Below, piece by piece: positions 31,041-39,223 of a stretch of DNA of 64,000 nucleotides. This DNA is from Solirubrobacter soli DSM 22325 (GTDB lineage Bacteria; Actinomycetota; Thermoleophilia; Solirubrobacterales; Solirubrobacteraceae), in the NCBI RefSeq assembly GCF_000423665.1, contig NZ_AUIK01000021.1:124001-188000 (forward strand), written 5' to 3'. The notes beneath the pieces were generated by a model that saw only the letters and a list, made by a program, of their open reading frames with translations, had not been told where the DNA came from and searched no databases. Position 1 is the first letter of the stretch; every line of letters begins with the position of its first letter. A program made the position numbers and the translations under genes.

Positions 31041-31990
31041 GCCGATGCCACCCGGTCGGCAGGCTCACGCCCCGCGAGCACATCGAGGACGACGTCCGTC
31101 GCCCGCCGGGTCATCTCGTGGATCGACCGGTCGCTGAGCCCCGCCACGTGCGGGCTGAGCACGACGTTGGGCAGCGCGCGCAGCCGTGTCGCCCCCGGCG
31201 GCTCCTTCGCCAGGACGTCCAGTGCCGCCGCACGCAGCGCCCCGCGCTCCAGCGCGTCGGCGAGGGCGTCCTCGTCGATCAGTCCGCCGCGGGCGGTGTT
31301 GACCAGCACCGCCCGAGCGGGCATCTGGGCGAGGCGGCGCCGGTCGAGGAGCCCTCGGGTCGCCGATGTCAGCGGCAGATGCAATGAGATCACGTCGCTT
31401 TCGGCCAGCAGGCGTTCGAGCGGAACGCGCTCCGTGCCCGGAGCGTCGCCCGCGTAGGGATCGAACACGAGGACCCGCGCGTCGAAGCCGCTGAGCCGGC
31501 GCGCGACGGCGCGACCGATCGCGCCGCAGCCGACGAGTCCGACGGTCGCACCGTGCAGCTCCCAGCCCGTCGCGCTCCCGGTCCGCTCCCACGCCCCCGC
31601 GCGCACGGCGCGATCATGCTCTGGCACCCGGCGCAACGCAGCGAGCATCAGGGCGATCGCGTGGTCGGCGCTGCTCTCGGTGTTGGCGCCCGGTGTCGTG
31701 CAGACCGCCACGCCGTGCCGGGCGGCGGCCTCGAGGTCGATCGAGTCGGTGCCGACGCCCACGCGGGCGATGACGCGCAACCGCCGCGCAGCCGCGAGCA
31801 CCGTGGCGTCGAAGGGGTCCGTGGACACGATCGCCGCCTCCACGCCATCGAGCAGCGCGATCAGCTCATCACGCGAGCGCCCGACGCCCGGCGCGAGGCG
31901 CAACTCGTGCCCCGCGGCGGACAACCGGCGGCCGACGTCAGGACCGTCGACGTCGAAGTCCGGCCAGGTCACGAGGATCGTCGCGTTCAC
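31037..31990 (-). CDS. D-2-hydroxyacid dehydrogenase (phosphoglycerate-dehydrogenase-like)
   Basis: 317 residues without a C-terminal regulatory domain. Key motifs: RVGVGTDSIDLEAAARHGV, LVGCGAIGRAVARRL, DVISLHLPLTSATRGLL, LVNTARGGLIDEDAL, LDVLAKEPPG, VVLSPHVAGLSDRS with Arg, Glu and His of the catalytic triad. GTG start, first gene of the operon, with GTGATTGGATC seven bases before the start. It overlaps the HisD-like gene by four bases. It probably reduces or oxidises a 2-keto/2-hydroxy acid intermediate. Confidence 0.88.
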   Translation of the reverse strand: MNATILVTWPDFDVDGPDVGRRLSAAGHELRLAPGVGRSRDELIALLDGVEAAIVSTDPFDATVLAAARRLRVIARVGVGTDSIDLEAAARHGVAVCTTPGANTESSADHAIALMLAALRRVPEHDRAVRAGAWERTGSATGWELHGATVGLVGCGAIGRAVARRLSGFDARVLVFDPYAGDAPGTERVPLERLLAESDVISLHLPLTSATRGLLDRRRLAQMPARAVLVNTARGGLIDEDALADALERGALRAAALDVLAKEPPGATRLRALPNVVLSPHVAGLSDRSIHEMTRRATDVVLDVLAGREPADRVASA

Positions 31991-31996
31991 GAAAGA

Positions 31997-32007
31997 GATC
32001 CAATCAC
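31997..32007 (-). promoter_or_regulatory. Island operator before the hydroxyacid dehydrogenase operon
   Basis: Minus-strand GTGATTGGATC, then six bases (TCTTTC) and the GTG start. TTGGAT is placed as a -10 for a leaderless transcript, exactly as in the copy before 25224. A separate 10-bp palindrome ACAGATCTGT lies at 32030-32039. Confidence 0.6.
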
Positions 32008-32045
32008 CGGACGACCGGCGGGGGTAGACACAGATCTGTCCGGGT

Positions 32046-32768
32046 TCACCCCGCCCGGCGAGCCGTCAGGCCGCCGTCGACGAACAGCGTGGCTCCGGTG
32101 ACATAGCTCGCGTCGTCGGAGGCGAGGAACGCGATCGTCGCCGCGACCTCGGCCGGCGTCGCGATCCGCCCCAGCGCCACGCCCGCGACCATCGCCCGCT
32201 CGGCCGCCGCCGGGTCGTCCGCCCGCGCCATGCTCTCGCGCACGAGCCGCGTGTCGGTGAAGCCGGGGCACACGCAGTTGACGCGGATGCCGCGCGGGCC
32301 ATAGTCGAGCGCGAGGCTGCGGGTGAGCCCGACGAGGCCGGCCTTCGCCGCGGCGTACGGGAAGAAGCCGTCCAACGTCACGGCCGCGTGGATCGATGAG
32401 ACGTTGACGATCGCGCCGCCCTCGCCCATCCAAGGCAGCACGTGCTTCGCGCACAGCCATGCGGACTTGAGGTCGGTGGCCATGAACGCGTCCCACTCGG
32501 CCTCGGTCAACGCTGTCGCGGAGTAGTTCGCGTTGCGGCCGGCGTTGTTGACGAGCACCGTCGGCGCCCCGAACCGCGCCACGCACGCGTCGACGAGCGC
32601 ACGGACATCGTCCTCGGACGCCACGTCGGCGGGCACGAAGAAGGCGCGGTCCGCGACCTCGAAGTCCGGCGAGGACCGCCCGCAGAAGCACACCGACAGC
32701 CCGTCGCGGAGCAGGCGCTCGACGACCGCGAGGCCGATTCCTCGAGTGCCACCGGTGACAATCGCGAT
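32046..32768 (-). CDS. SDR-family oxidoreductase with apparent ATC start
   Basis: 240 residues if translation begins at ATC 32768, giving the normal SDR start (M)AIVTGGTRGIGLAVVERLL. No ATG, GTG or TTG exists in frame between the upstream stop (TAG at 32787-32789) and a GTG at 32693, which lies after the cofactor-binding motif. Later motifs are intact: LVNNAGRNANYS, VNVSSIHAAVTLDGFFPYAAAKAGLVGLTRSLALDYGPRGIRVNCVCPG, YVTGATLFVDGG. The ATC sits six bases after an operator copy, where sibling promoters have GTG. Alternatives are ATC 32777, ATT 32762, or an inactive gene. Confidence 0.75.
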   Translation of the reverse strand: MAIVTGGTRGIGLAVVERLLRDGLSVCFCGRSSPDFEVADRAFFVPADVASEDDVRALVDACVARFGAPTVLVNNAGRNANYSATALTEAEWDAFMATDLKSAWLCAKHVLPWMGEGGAIVNVSSIHAAVTLDGFFPYAAAKAGLVGLTRSLALDYGPRGIRVNCVCPGFTDTRLVRESMARADDPAAAERAMVAGVALGRIATPAEVAATIAFLASDDASYVTGATLFVDGGLTARRAG

Positions 32769-32774
32769 GCCAGA

Positions 32775-32789
32775 GATATAATCACTCTA
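32775..32789. promoter_or_regulatory. Overlapping divergent leaderless promoters with operator
   Basis: GATATAATCACTCTA. On the plus strand TATAAT (32777-32782) is followed by six bases and ATC of the lactonase gene. On the minus strand GTGATTATATC matches the island motif, with TTATAT as -10 and ATC of the SDR gene seven bases on. The two divergent genes are only 20 bp apart. Confidence 0.6.
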
Positions 32790-33607
32790 TCACTGTCGAG
32801 ATCCTCATCGAGAGCGCCGACATCCTGGGAGAAGGACCGGTCTGGCTCCCGGACACCGGGCAGCTGCTGCGGGTGGACATCCACGCGCCCGCGATCGTCG
32901 TGCGCGACGTCGCCACGGGCCGCGAGCGGCGTCGCGCCGTGTCCGACCACGTCGGCTTCGCCGTGCCGACCGCCGACGGCGGCCTGCTGGCCGGGATCGG
33001 ACGCACGCTGGTCGCGCTCGACCAGGCGGAGCTCGCGACCGTCGAACCAGACCGGGCGGAGAACCGCTTCAACGACGCCGTCGTCGACCCGCGCGGGCGC
33101 CTGTGGGCGGGCACGATGTCGACCACCCGCACCCACGGGACCGCCGCGCTGTACCGCTACACGGGCGACGGCCCGCCGGACACGGCGATCCGCGACGTGA
33201 CGATCTCCAACGGCCTGGACTTCGACCGCGACGCGACCCGCCTCTACTACGTCGATTCGCTCACGCAGCGCATCGACGCCATCGGCTTCGACCTCGACCG
33301 CGGGCTGCTCGGCAACCGCAGGCCGCTGATCGCGATCGACCCGGCAGACGGCCTCCCCGACGGGTTGTGCGTCGACGCCGAAGGTGGCATCTGGATCGCG
33401 CTCTTCGGCGGCGGCGCGCTCCGGCGCTACCTCCCCGACGGACGCCTCGACGCGCATATCCCCCTCCCCGCAACCCACCCGACGAGCATGGCGTTCGGGG
33501 GCGAGGACCTGCGCGATCTCTATGTCACGTCGGCACGCCGAGGCCCGCTCATGCGTCTGCGCCCAGGCGTCGCCGGCCGAGTCACCTGGAGGTTCCGTGC
33601 GTCCTGA
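32789..33607 (+). CDS. SMP-30/gluconolactonase-family lactonase with apparent ATC start
   Basis: 272 residues if read from ATC 32789: (M)TVEILIESADILGEGPVWLPDTG. The Glu in GEGPVW is a metal ligand of the family, and the others are present (ENRFND, ISNGLDFD, PDGLCVDAEGG). The first canonical start in frame is a GTG at 32873, after the metal-ligand Glu, so using it would destroy the site. The upstream stop in this frame is TGA at 32756, with only ATC or weaker codons between. The family hydrolyses sugar lactones; here it would follow one of the dehydrogenases. The stop is one base from the convergent GntR stop. Confidence 0.8.
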   Translation: MTVEILIESADILGEGPVWLPDTGQLLRVDIHAPAIVVRDVATGRERRRAVSDHVGFAVPTADGGLLAGIGRTLVALDQAELATVEPDRAENRFNDAVVDPRGRLWAGTMSTTRTHGTAALYRYTGDGPPDTAIRDVTISNGLDFDRDATRLYYVDSLTQRIDAIGFDLDRGLLGNRRPLIAIDPADGLPDGLCVDAEGGIWIALFGGGALRRYLPDGRLDAHIPLPATHPTSMAFGGEDLRDLYVTSARRGPLMRLRPGVAGRVTWRFRAS

Positions 33608-33608
33608 C

Positions 33609-34328
33609 TCAGGCCGCCCGCGCGACCTTGCGGGCATGCTCCTGGAGGTAGCCCTCGACGGTGTCCAGGTGCGCGCGCATCGCCGAGCGCGCCGCCTCCG
33701 CGTCCCCTGCGCTGACCGCCGCGAGGATCGCCTCGTGCTCCGGCAGCGCGCGCGTGCGTCGATACGCGGGGCGGGCGAGCGGGTAGCGGGCGGCGAGCAG
33801 CGCCGCGTCGACGCGGCGCACCAACGCGAGCAGCGCCAGATTGCCGGTCGCCTCGACGAGCGCCGTGTGGAACGCGACGTCGGCGGCATGGAACGCGGCC
33901 TCCTGGTCACGGGCGGGCTTGACCGACAACGCACTCTCGATGTCAGCGAGGCGCGCCTCCAACACCGAGATCGTCTCCGGGGTCGCGCGCTGGGCCGCCA
34001 GCCCCGCCGCGTCGATCTCGACGATCCGCCGGCACTCGAGGTACTCCCCCAGCAGCTCGACCGCGGCCGACCCGGCGAGCGATGCGGCGATCACGTCGGG
34101 ATCGAACAGATCCCAGTCCTCGCGGGGATTGACCGTCGTCGCGCTCCCGTGCTTGACGGTCGCCAGTCCACGCTCCTCCAGCGCGCGCAGGCACTCGCGC
34201 GCGATGCCGCGGCTGATGCCGAACCGCTCCGCGACCGCGACCTCGCGCGGCAGGGCGTCGCCCGGCAGCAATCGACCGTCCACGATGTCGGCGACGTACT
34301 GCAGCATGGCCTCGCGGTGCAACCGCAT
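33609..34328 (-). CDS. FadR-type GntR regulator (FCD domain), paralogue 1
   Basis: 239 residues. Winged helix: MLQYVADIVDGRLLPGDALPREVAVAERFGISRGIARECLRALEERGLATVKHG. The FCD all-helical ligand domain has the metal-binding Asp/His pattern (ECRRIVEIDAAGLAAQRA, FHAADVAFHTALVEATGN, EHEAILAAVSAGDAEAARSAMRAHL). It is about half identical to the second GntR gene at 36560. It is divergent from a MarR gene over a 38-bp region with island-motif half-sites. A good candidate for the island regulator. Confidence 0.92.
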   Translation of the reverse strand: MRLHREAMLQYVADIVDGRLLPGDALPREVAVAERFGISRGIARECLRALEERGLATVKHGSATTVNPREDWDLFDPDVIAASLAGSAAVELLGEYLECRRIVEIDAAGLAAQRATPETISVLEARLADIESALSVKPARDQEAAFHAADVAFHTALVEATGNLALLALVRRVDAALLAARYPLARPAYRRTRALPEHEAILAAVSAGDAEAARSAMRAHLDTVEGYLQEHARKVARAA

Positions 34329-34337
34329 TGGTCCACA

Positions 34338-34348
34338 GACCCAATCAC
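34338..34348 (-). promoter_or_regulatory. Island operator copy in GntR/MarR divergent region
   Basis: Minus-strand GTGATTGGGTC, followed ten bases later by the GntR ATG. The neighbouring ATTGGTC-CACA-GACCCAAT forms a near-dyad, and a further half-site GGATCACT lies at 34350-34357. Confidence 0.5.
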
Positions 34349-34366
34349 AGGATCACTCGTACGTCA

Positions 34367-34795
34367 ATGACCGACGTGCAACGCGCACTCGCGGCGCTCG
34401 AACTCGCAGCCATCGAGCACCTCCGGCGCATGCGACAGCGCCTGCGTGTCGGCGACGAGGAGCTCTCCGCGCTGCTCCACCTCGCGCACCACGGCGCCGT
34501 TCCGCAAGGGCGGCTCGCCGCGGTCACCGGGCTCTCGCGCAGCGGCGCTGGGACACTGGTGCAGCGCTTGGAGGAGCAGGGCTACGTCGAGCGCCAGACC
34601 GACCCGGCCGACCGGCGGCTGAGGCTCGTCGGGCTCTCCGCCGGCGGCCGCAACGCGTTGGCCACGAGGCTCGAGTTCCTGCTCGCCGACCACGATCCCG
34701 ACGTCATCGTCGCGCTCGGGCAGCTCGTGGAGGAACGCGATCAGGACCCGCCGGTCACCGACGCCGTCGATCCGATCTGGCGCGTCTGGGGCTGA
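34367..34795 (+). CDS. MarR-family regulator
   Basis: 142 residues from ATG 34367. Winged helix: LRVGDEELSALLHLAHHGAVPQGRLAAVTGLSRSGAGTLVQRLEEQGYVERQTDPADRRLRLVGLS. It shares a 38-bp divergent promoter with GntR 1. Its last 55 bases overlap the 3' end of the ThiF-type gene on the opposite strand, an unusually long convergent overlap. Ligand unknown. Confidence 0.88.
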   Translation: MTDVQRALAALELAAIEHLRRMRQRLRVGDEELSALLHLAHHGAVPQGRLAAVTGLSRSGAGTLVQRLEEQGYVERQTDPADRRLRLVGLSAGGRNALATRLEFLLADHDPDVIVALGQLVEERDQDPPVTDAVDPIWRVWG

Positions 34796-35838
34796 CACGC
34801 CGGACAGGCGGGATCGCGCGCGATCGGCTCCCGTCGCACCCCGAACGTGCGCAGATCGACGAGCAGCGCCGCGCCCGCACTGGCGGGCTCCGCCCCGATC
34901 AGCAGATGCACGAGCTCCATCGCGAGCATCGACCCGACCACGCCGGACGCAGGGCCGAGGGTGGCACCGCGCACGGGCGCCGACCCGATGTGCTCCACGT
35001 ACGCGTCGTAGTCCTGCGACTCGCGCCGCAGCGCCAATTCGTGGCAGGCGAAGCACGCGGTGCGCCCGGGCCAGTAGAGCGGACCGACCTTCGCCAGCGG
35101 CGGAAGCTGGCCGGCCGTGATGAACGGGACGCGCTCGCGCACGCACGCCTGGTTGATCCACCGCGCCAGCTCGTACGGCGGCGAGTCCGCGGCCAGCACG
35201 AGGACATCCGCGCCCTCGACGACCGCGTCGGCGGCGGCCGGACTGTCCACGCGGAGCCGCAGCTCCTCCACCTCGACCTGTTCGTCGAAGCGCCGCAGCC
35301 ACTGCTCCGTGGCGCCGGTCTTCGCCGCGCCGAGCTGTGCAGGCGAGTAGAGCACCTGACGGTTGAGGTTGGACAGCTCGACGGTGTCATCGTCGACCAC
35401 ACGGAACCGCCGCACGCCGGCCGCGGCCAGCGCGCAGATCGCCCACGTGCCGAGCCCGCCACAGCCGACGACAGCCACGCACGCGTTGCCCAGCCGCCGC
35501 TGGAGGACGCGCTCGTCGCCGAAGTCCGCCAGGTAGGGCAGCTGCCTGGCGTACCGCTCCGCGTCGTCGCCGGCCAGCGCGGGCGAGCTCGCCGCCTGGA
35601 CGACGACGCCCGCGGCGATCAGCGACGTCAGCTTCGCCTCGGCGTCGAGCCCGATCGCCGCGGTCAGCTCGGAGAGCGAAGGCTCTCCCGCCCCGAGCAG
35701 CGCGAGCAGTGCGTGATCTGCCTCGACCGCGTCGCGGACGAGGAGATCCTCCTCGCACGCCCGCACGAGGAACAGCGACCCGTCACGGCCGCACACGGCC
35801 TCGACCGAGCTGCGCAGCCGATAGCGGGGCTCGCTCAT
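34741..35838 (-). CDS. E1-like (ThiF/MccB-type) adenylating enzyme with N-terminal winged-helix domain
   Basis: 365 residues. Residues 120-340 are a ThiF/E1 adenylation domain with the nucleotide loop VVGCGGLG (124-130), VVDDDTVELSNLNRQ (147-161), and two zinc-type CxxC pairs (Cys262/265 and Cys345/348). Residues 1-85 (YRLRSSVEAVCGRDGSLFLV, LLALLGAGEPSLSELTAAIG, SLIAAGVVV) look like the RiPP-recognition winged helix found in MccB/PaaA and cyclodehydratase partner proteins. Such enzymes adenylate a peptide C-terminus or side chain. No ubiquitin-like or thiamine/molybdopterin gene is adjacent. It ends a GntR-IclR-E1 operon with four-base overlaps. The substrate is unknown. Confidence 0.8.
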   Translation of the reverse strand: MSEPRYRLRSSVEAVCGRDGSLFLVRACEEDLLVRDAVEADHALLALLGAGEPSLSELTAAIGLDAEAKLTSLIAAGVVVQAASSPALAGDDAERYARQLPYLADFGDERVLQRRLGNACVAVVGCGGLGTWAICALAAAGVRRFRVVDDDTVELSNLNRQVLYSPAQLGAAKTGATEQWLRRFDEQVEVEELRLRVDSPAAADAVVEGADVLVLAADSPPYELARWINQACVRERVPFITAGQLPPLAKVGPLYWPGRTACFACHELALRRESQDYDAYVEHIGSAPVRGATLGPASGVVGSMLAMELVHLLIGAEPASAGAALLVDLRTFGVRREPIARDPACPACQPQTRQIGSTASVTGGS

Positions 35839-36563
35839 GCCTGCAGCCTCGCCGAGATCTCCTCGCCCGCCGCGACGACGTCCGCGGCGCGCTCCAGCAG
35901 TCCGTCGATCGACCCGCCCGCGGTCGAGAGGGCCAGGGCCGCGACCACCTCGTCGTCGTCGCCGCGAACGGGGACCGCCAGCGCGTACGTGCCGACCCGG
36001 AACTCCTCCTGCTCGAGCGCGTACCCGCGTTCGCGTGCGCGTTCCAGGTCCGCGCGCAGGATGCTGGGCTCGATCAGCGTCCGCTCGGTCAGCGGTGTCA
36101 GCGGCGATGCCAGGACCGCCTCGCGCCATGGATCGCGGAACGCGAGGAGGAGCTTGCCGGCCGCGATCGCGTTGGCCGGCGTGAGGTCGCGCGCCGCCGC
36201 TGCTGACGGCGCCGCCCGCACGAGCCGCAGCGCCGAGCGGTAGCTCGGCACCGCGAGGTGGACGGCGTCACCCGGGCCGCGATGCAGCCCGTCGGCGACG
36301 TCGAGCGTGTATTGGACGAGCGGCGCCCGATGCGCGAGCTGCGCGGCCAGGGCGACGATCCGCATCGTCGGCGTGTACGTCGGGCGCGGGCCTTCGCGCC
36401 GCACGAGCCACCCGTCATGGACCATGCGGTTCAGGAGCCGTCTCGCCGTGCGCGGGTGCACCTGCAGCTCGTTCGCCAACCGGGTGGCGGTCGACGGGCC
36501 GAACGCCAGCACCTCGAGCGCCTGCATCGCGCGGCTCGCGAAGTACGCCTCGGTCGCGCTCAC
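35835..36563 (-). CDS. IclR-family regulator
   Basis: 242 residues. N-terminal winged helix (AMQALEVLAFGPSTATRLANELQVHPRTARRLLNRMVHDGWLVRR) and the C-terminal effector domain (NAIAAGKLLLAF, EREFR-like QEEFRVGTYALAVPVRGDDDEVVAALALS). GTG start overlaps the GntR 2 stop by four bases and its stop overlaps the E1 start by four. IclR proteins commonly sense small carbon-source metabolites. Confidence 0.9.
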   Translation of the reverse strand: MSATEAYFASRAMQALEVLAFGPSTATRLANELQVHPRTARRLLNRMVHDGWLVRREGPRPTYTPTMRIVALAAQLAHRAPLVQYTLDVADGLHRGPGDAVHLAVPSYRSALRLVRAAPSAAAARDLTPANAIAAGKLLLAFRDPWREAVLASPLTPLTERTLIEPSILRADLERARERGYALEQEEFRVGTYALAVPVRGDDDEVVAALALSTAGGSIDGLLERAADVVAAGEEISARLQA

Positions 36564-37285
36564 ACGCGGCTCCGCAGGCCCGCGGTGTACTCGGACAGGT
36601 AGCGCTCGACGGTGAGCAGATGGGTGCGCATCGCGTCGCGGGCGGCGTCGGCATCGCCGTCGGCGATCGCCCCGAGGATCCGCCGGTGCTCGGGCAGGCT
36701 GCGCTCGAGCCGGAGGTCCGGCCGCGCGAGCGGGCGCCGCGCCGCGGCCAAAGCCCGGTGCACCGGCTCGGTCATCGAGCCCAGTGCACGGTTCCCCGTG
36801 GCATGGATGACCGCGCGGTGGAACGCGACGTCGGCGGCGTGGAAGCGATCCTCGGCGGACGGGCTCGCCGCCGTCTCCACGGCGGCCGCGGTCATCGCGT
36901 CCAGCGCGTCCGTGAGGGCGACGAGGTGGGCGCGGGTGGCGCGGCGCGCGGCGAGCGCCGCGGCCTCGATCTCCAACAGCCGGCGGCACTCGAGATAGTC
37001 GCCGAGCAGTTGCGGCCCGCGGTCGCTCGAGAGCACGGCGGCGATCACGTCAGGGTTGAACATGTCCCACTCCGTCGCGGGCCGGACCGACGCGCCGCTG
37101 CCGTGCTTGACGGTCACGAGCCCGCGTTCCTCCAGGCTGCGCAAGCTCTCGCGGGCGACGCCGCGACTGACGCCGAAGCGCTGCGCGAGCGCCGCCTCCG
37201 TGGGCAGCCGCGCGCCCTCGGGGAGAGTTCCGCGCACGATGTCGGCCACCAAGGCTTCGAGCAGCGTGCGGTGCAACCGAGACAT
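36560..37285 (-). CDS. FadR-type GntR regulator (FCD domain), paralogue 2
   Basis: 241 residues. Winged helix: LLEALVADIVRGTLPEGARLPTEAALAQRFGVSRGVARESLRSLEERGLVTVKHGSG; FCD domain with FHAADVAFHRAVIHATGNRAL and EHRRILGAIADGDADAARDAMRTHL. It is closely related to GntR 1 at 33609, a duplication within the island. It heads the GntR-IclR-E1 operon and is divergent from the seven-gene transport and oxidation operon at 37419, which it probably controls. Confidence 0.92.
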   Translation of the reverse strand: MSRLHRTLLEALVADIVRGTLPEGARLPTEAALAQRFGVSRGVARESLRSLEERGLVTVKHGSGASVRPATEWDMFNPDVIAAVLSSDRGPQLLGDYLECRRLLEIEAAALAARRATRAHLVALTDALDAMTAAAVETAASPSAEDRFHAADVAFHRAVIHATGNRALGSMTEPVHRALAAARRPLARPDLRLERSLPEHRRILGAIADGDADAARDAMRTHLLTVERYLSEYTAGLRSRV

Positions 37286-37287
37286 AG

Positions 37288-37413
37288 GGTGATTCGACCA
37301 CCCTCCTCCTAGGTCCGCCAGTCAGAACTTCGTCCCCCGATCTGCCGACATATCGGCGGATTCGCTGGACCGATCCGTGGCGTTGACGCCGGAAGTCAAC
37401 CAATGATCCAATC
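37288..37413. promoter_or_regulatory. Divergent regulatory region of GntR 2 and transport operon
   Basis: Contains GGTGATTCGACC (37288-37299) next to the GntR start, a small dyad GCCGA-CATA-TCGGC (37344-37357), and minus-strand GATTGGATC (37405-37413) six bases before the Gfo/Idh GTG. The outer two match the island motif. Confidence 0.5.
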
Positions 37414-37418
37414 TCTGT

Positions 37419-38459
37419 GTGCTCAACGTCCCCGATGCCGTGGTCCGGCTCGGCGTCGTCGGCGGCGGTCTGATCTCCCAAGTCGCGCATCTCCCCGCGC
37501 TGCTCGGGCTCGATCGGTTGTTCGCGGTCGTCGCGCTCGCCGAGCCGGACCTCGCCGCCCGCGACGCGCTCTCCCGCAGGTACGGGATCGCGGCCACATA
37601 CGCCAACCACGCGCCGATGCTCGAGCGCGCCGACCTCGACGCGCTGCTCGTGTGCTCGCCGAACGGCACCCACGCTCGCGTCGTGCTCGACGCGCTCTCC
37701 GCCGGGCTCCACGTGCTGGTCGAGAAGCCGCTCTGCCTCGATCCCGCCGACGCGCGTGACATCGCCGCGCAGGCCGACCGCGCCGGGCGCGTCGTGCAGG
37801 TCGGGTACATGAAGCGGTTCGACCCCGCGTACGAGCGCCTGCGGGCGAACCTGTCCGGCGACCTCCGGCTCGTCGCCAGCGCGACCGTCGACCCCGGGAT
37901 CGGGGAGCGGCTGCGCCCGTCCGGCTTCATCGCTCCCCGCCCGCGGGCGACGGCCGCGTACCGGCGTGACACCGCGGCGCAGGTCGCGACGGCGCTGGAG
38001 ACCGACGACCCACAGCACGTCGCCCCGTTCTCGGACGTGTTCCTCGGTGCGCTGATCCACGACGTGAACTTGGTGCTGGGCGTGTGCCCGGGCGCGTGGC
38101 ACGTCACCGACGCGGCGGGCGGTGCCGACGCGGCGTACGGCGCGTGGGCGCGCGATGACGGCGCCCGGTGGACGGCCGGCTGGTACCGGCTGCCCGCCGG
38201 CGAGTTCAGCGAGGAGCTGACGGTCTACACCGGCGACGGCGTCTCGCGACTGCGGTTCCCCGCTCCCTATCTCGGGTCCGCGCCCGCCGAGCTCCGCGTC
38301 GGGAACGCGTGCTGGCGGGAACCCGCGAATGCCTACGTGCGCCAGCTCGAGCACTTCCACGCCTGCATCACCGCCGGTGAGCCGTGCCGGACGCCCGCGG
38401 AGCAGGGCGCCCGTGACATCGAGCTGTTGACGGAGCTCTACCGCGCGGTGGCGACGTGA
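37419..38459 (+). CDS. Gfo/Idh/MocA-family dehydrogenase
   Basis: 346 residues. Rossmann start VRLGVVGGGLISQVAHLPAL, CSPNGTHARVVLDALSAGLHVLVEKPLCL (the family EKP motif), QVGYMKRFDPAY, and the C-terminal beta domain with FLGALIHDVNLVLG. The family includes inositol and rhizopine dehydrogenases. GTG start; first gene of a seven-gene operon in which nearly every junction is a four-base overlap. It likely oxidises the imported sugar or cyclitol. Confidence 0.9.
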   Translation: MLNVPDAVVRLGVVGGGLISQVAHLPALLGLDRLFAVVALAEPDLAARDALSRRYGIAATYANHAPMLERADLDALLVCSPNGTHARVVLDALSAGLHVLVEKPLCLDPADARDIAAQADRAGRVVQVGYMKRFDPAYERLRANLSGDLRLVASATVDPGIGERLRPSGFIAPRPRATAAYRRDTAAQVATALETDDPQHVAPFSDVFLGALIHDVNLVLGVCPGAWHVTDAAGGADAAYGAWARDDGARWTAGWYRLPAGEFSEELTVYTGDGVSRLRFPAPYLGSAPAELRVGNACWREPANAYVRQLEHFHACITAGEPCRTPAEQGARDIELLTELYRAVAT

Positions 38460-39223
38460 GCGGCGCGGTGATCGTCACCGGATCGGACTCCGGCATCGGC
38501 CGGGCGACGGCGATCGCGCTGGCGCGCGCCGGATATGCGGTGGGAGTCACGTGGCACACGGACGAGGCGGGCGCGCTCGAGACCGCCCGCCAGGCCGGGC
38601 TTGGCGCCAAGGTCGCGCGGCTGGATCTGACGGACCGTCCGGGCGACGCGATCGCCGAGCTGGCGGCGTCGCTCGGCGGCAGCCTCTGGGCACTCGTCGC
38701 GTGCGCGGGCGCCAACCATCGGGCCGGCTCCCTCGACGACGAGCCAGACGCGTGGCGGCGTGCGCTCGAGATCAACCTGACCGGCCCGTTCCTCTGCGCG
38801 CAGGCGGCGGCGCAGCGGCTCGTGGCCGCGGGCGCCGGAGGTCGGATCGTGTTCGTGACATCGGTGCACGAGCACGTGCCGCTGCGCTTCGCGGCCGCCT
38901 ACTCCGCCGCCAAGGCGGGCCTGGGCATGGCCGCGCAGGTGATGGCGCTCGAGCTGGCGCGGTTCGGGATCACGGTCAACGCCGTCGCGCCCGGGCACAT
39001 CGCCACGCCGATGACCGGCAAGGCCGACGTCGACCCGCACTCCGTGTCGCTGCCACCGATCCCACTCGGGCGGCCTGGCGCTCCCGCTGAGGTCGCGGCC
39101 ACGATCGCGCATCTGGTGTCGGCGGACGCCGCGTACGTGACCGGCAGCTCGTTCGTGGTCGACGGCGGGCTGCTGCTGACGGCGGCGCTCCCGCTGCAGC
39201 GCATGGTCGAGGGCGGCTCGTGA
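38456..39223 (+). CDS. SDR-family oxidoreductase
   Basis: 255 residues. VIVTGSDSGIGRATAIALA, VACAGANHRAG, EINLTGPFLCAQAAAQRL, VFVTSVHEHVPLRFAAAYSAAKAGLGMAAQVMALELARFGITVNAVAPG, YVTGSSFVVDGGLLL: all classical SDR elements with Ser/Tyr/Lys. GTGA overlap with both neighbours. Third SDR of the island; substrate unknown. Confidence 0.9.
   Translation: MSGAVIVTGSDSGIGRATAIALARAGYAVGVTWHTDEAGALETARQAGLGAKVARLDLTDRPGDAIAELAASLGGSLWALVACAGANHRAGSLDDEPDAWRRALEINLTGPFLCAQAAAQRLVAAGAGGRIVFVTSVHEHVPLRFAAAYSAAKAGLGMAAQVMALELARFGITVNAVAPGHIATPMTGKADVDPHSVSLPPIPLGRPGAPAEVAATIAHLVSADAAYVTGSSFVVDGGLLLTAALPLQRMVEGGS

Noticed and set aside
34741-35838. Thiamine or molybdopterin ThiF/MoeB
   Set aside because: No sulfur-carrier or pathway genes nearby and an extra N-terminal winged-helix-like domain is present.
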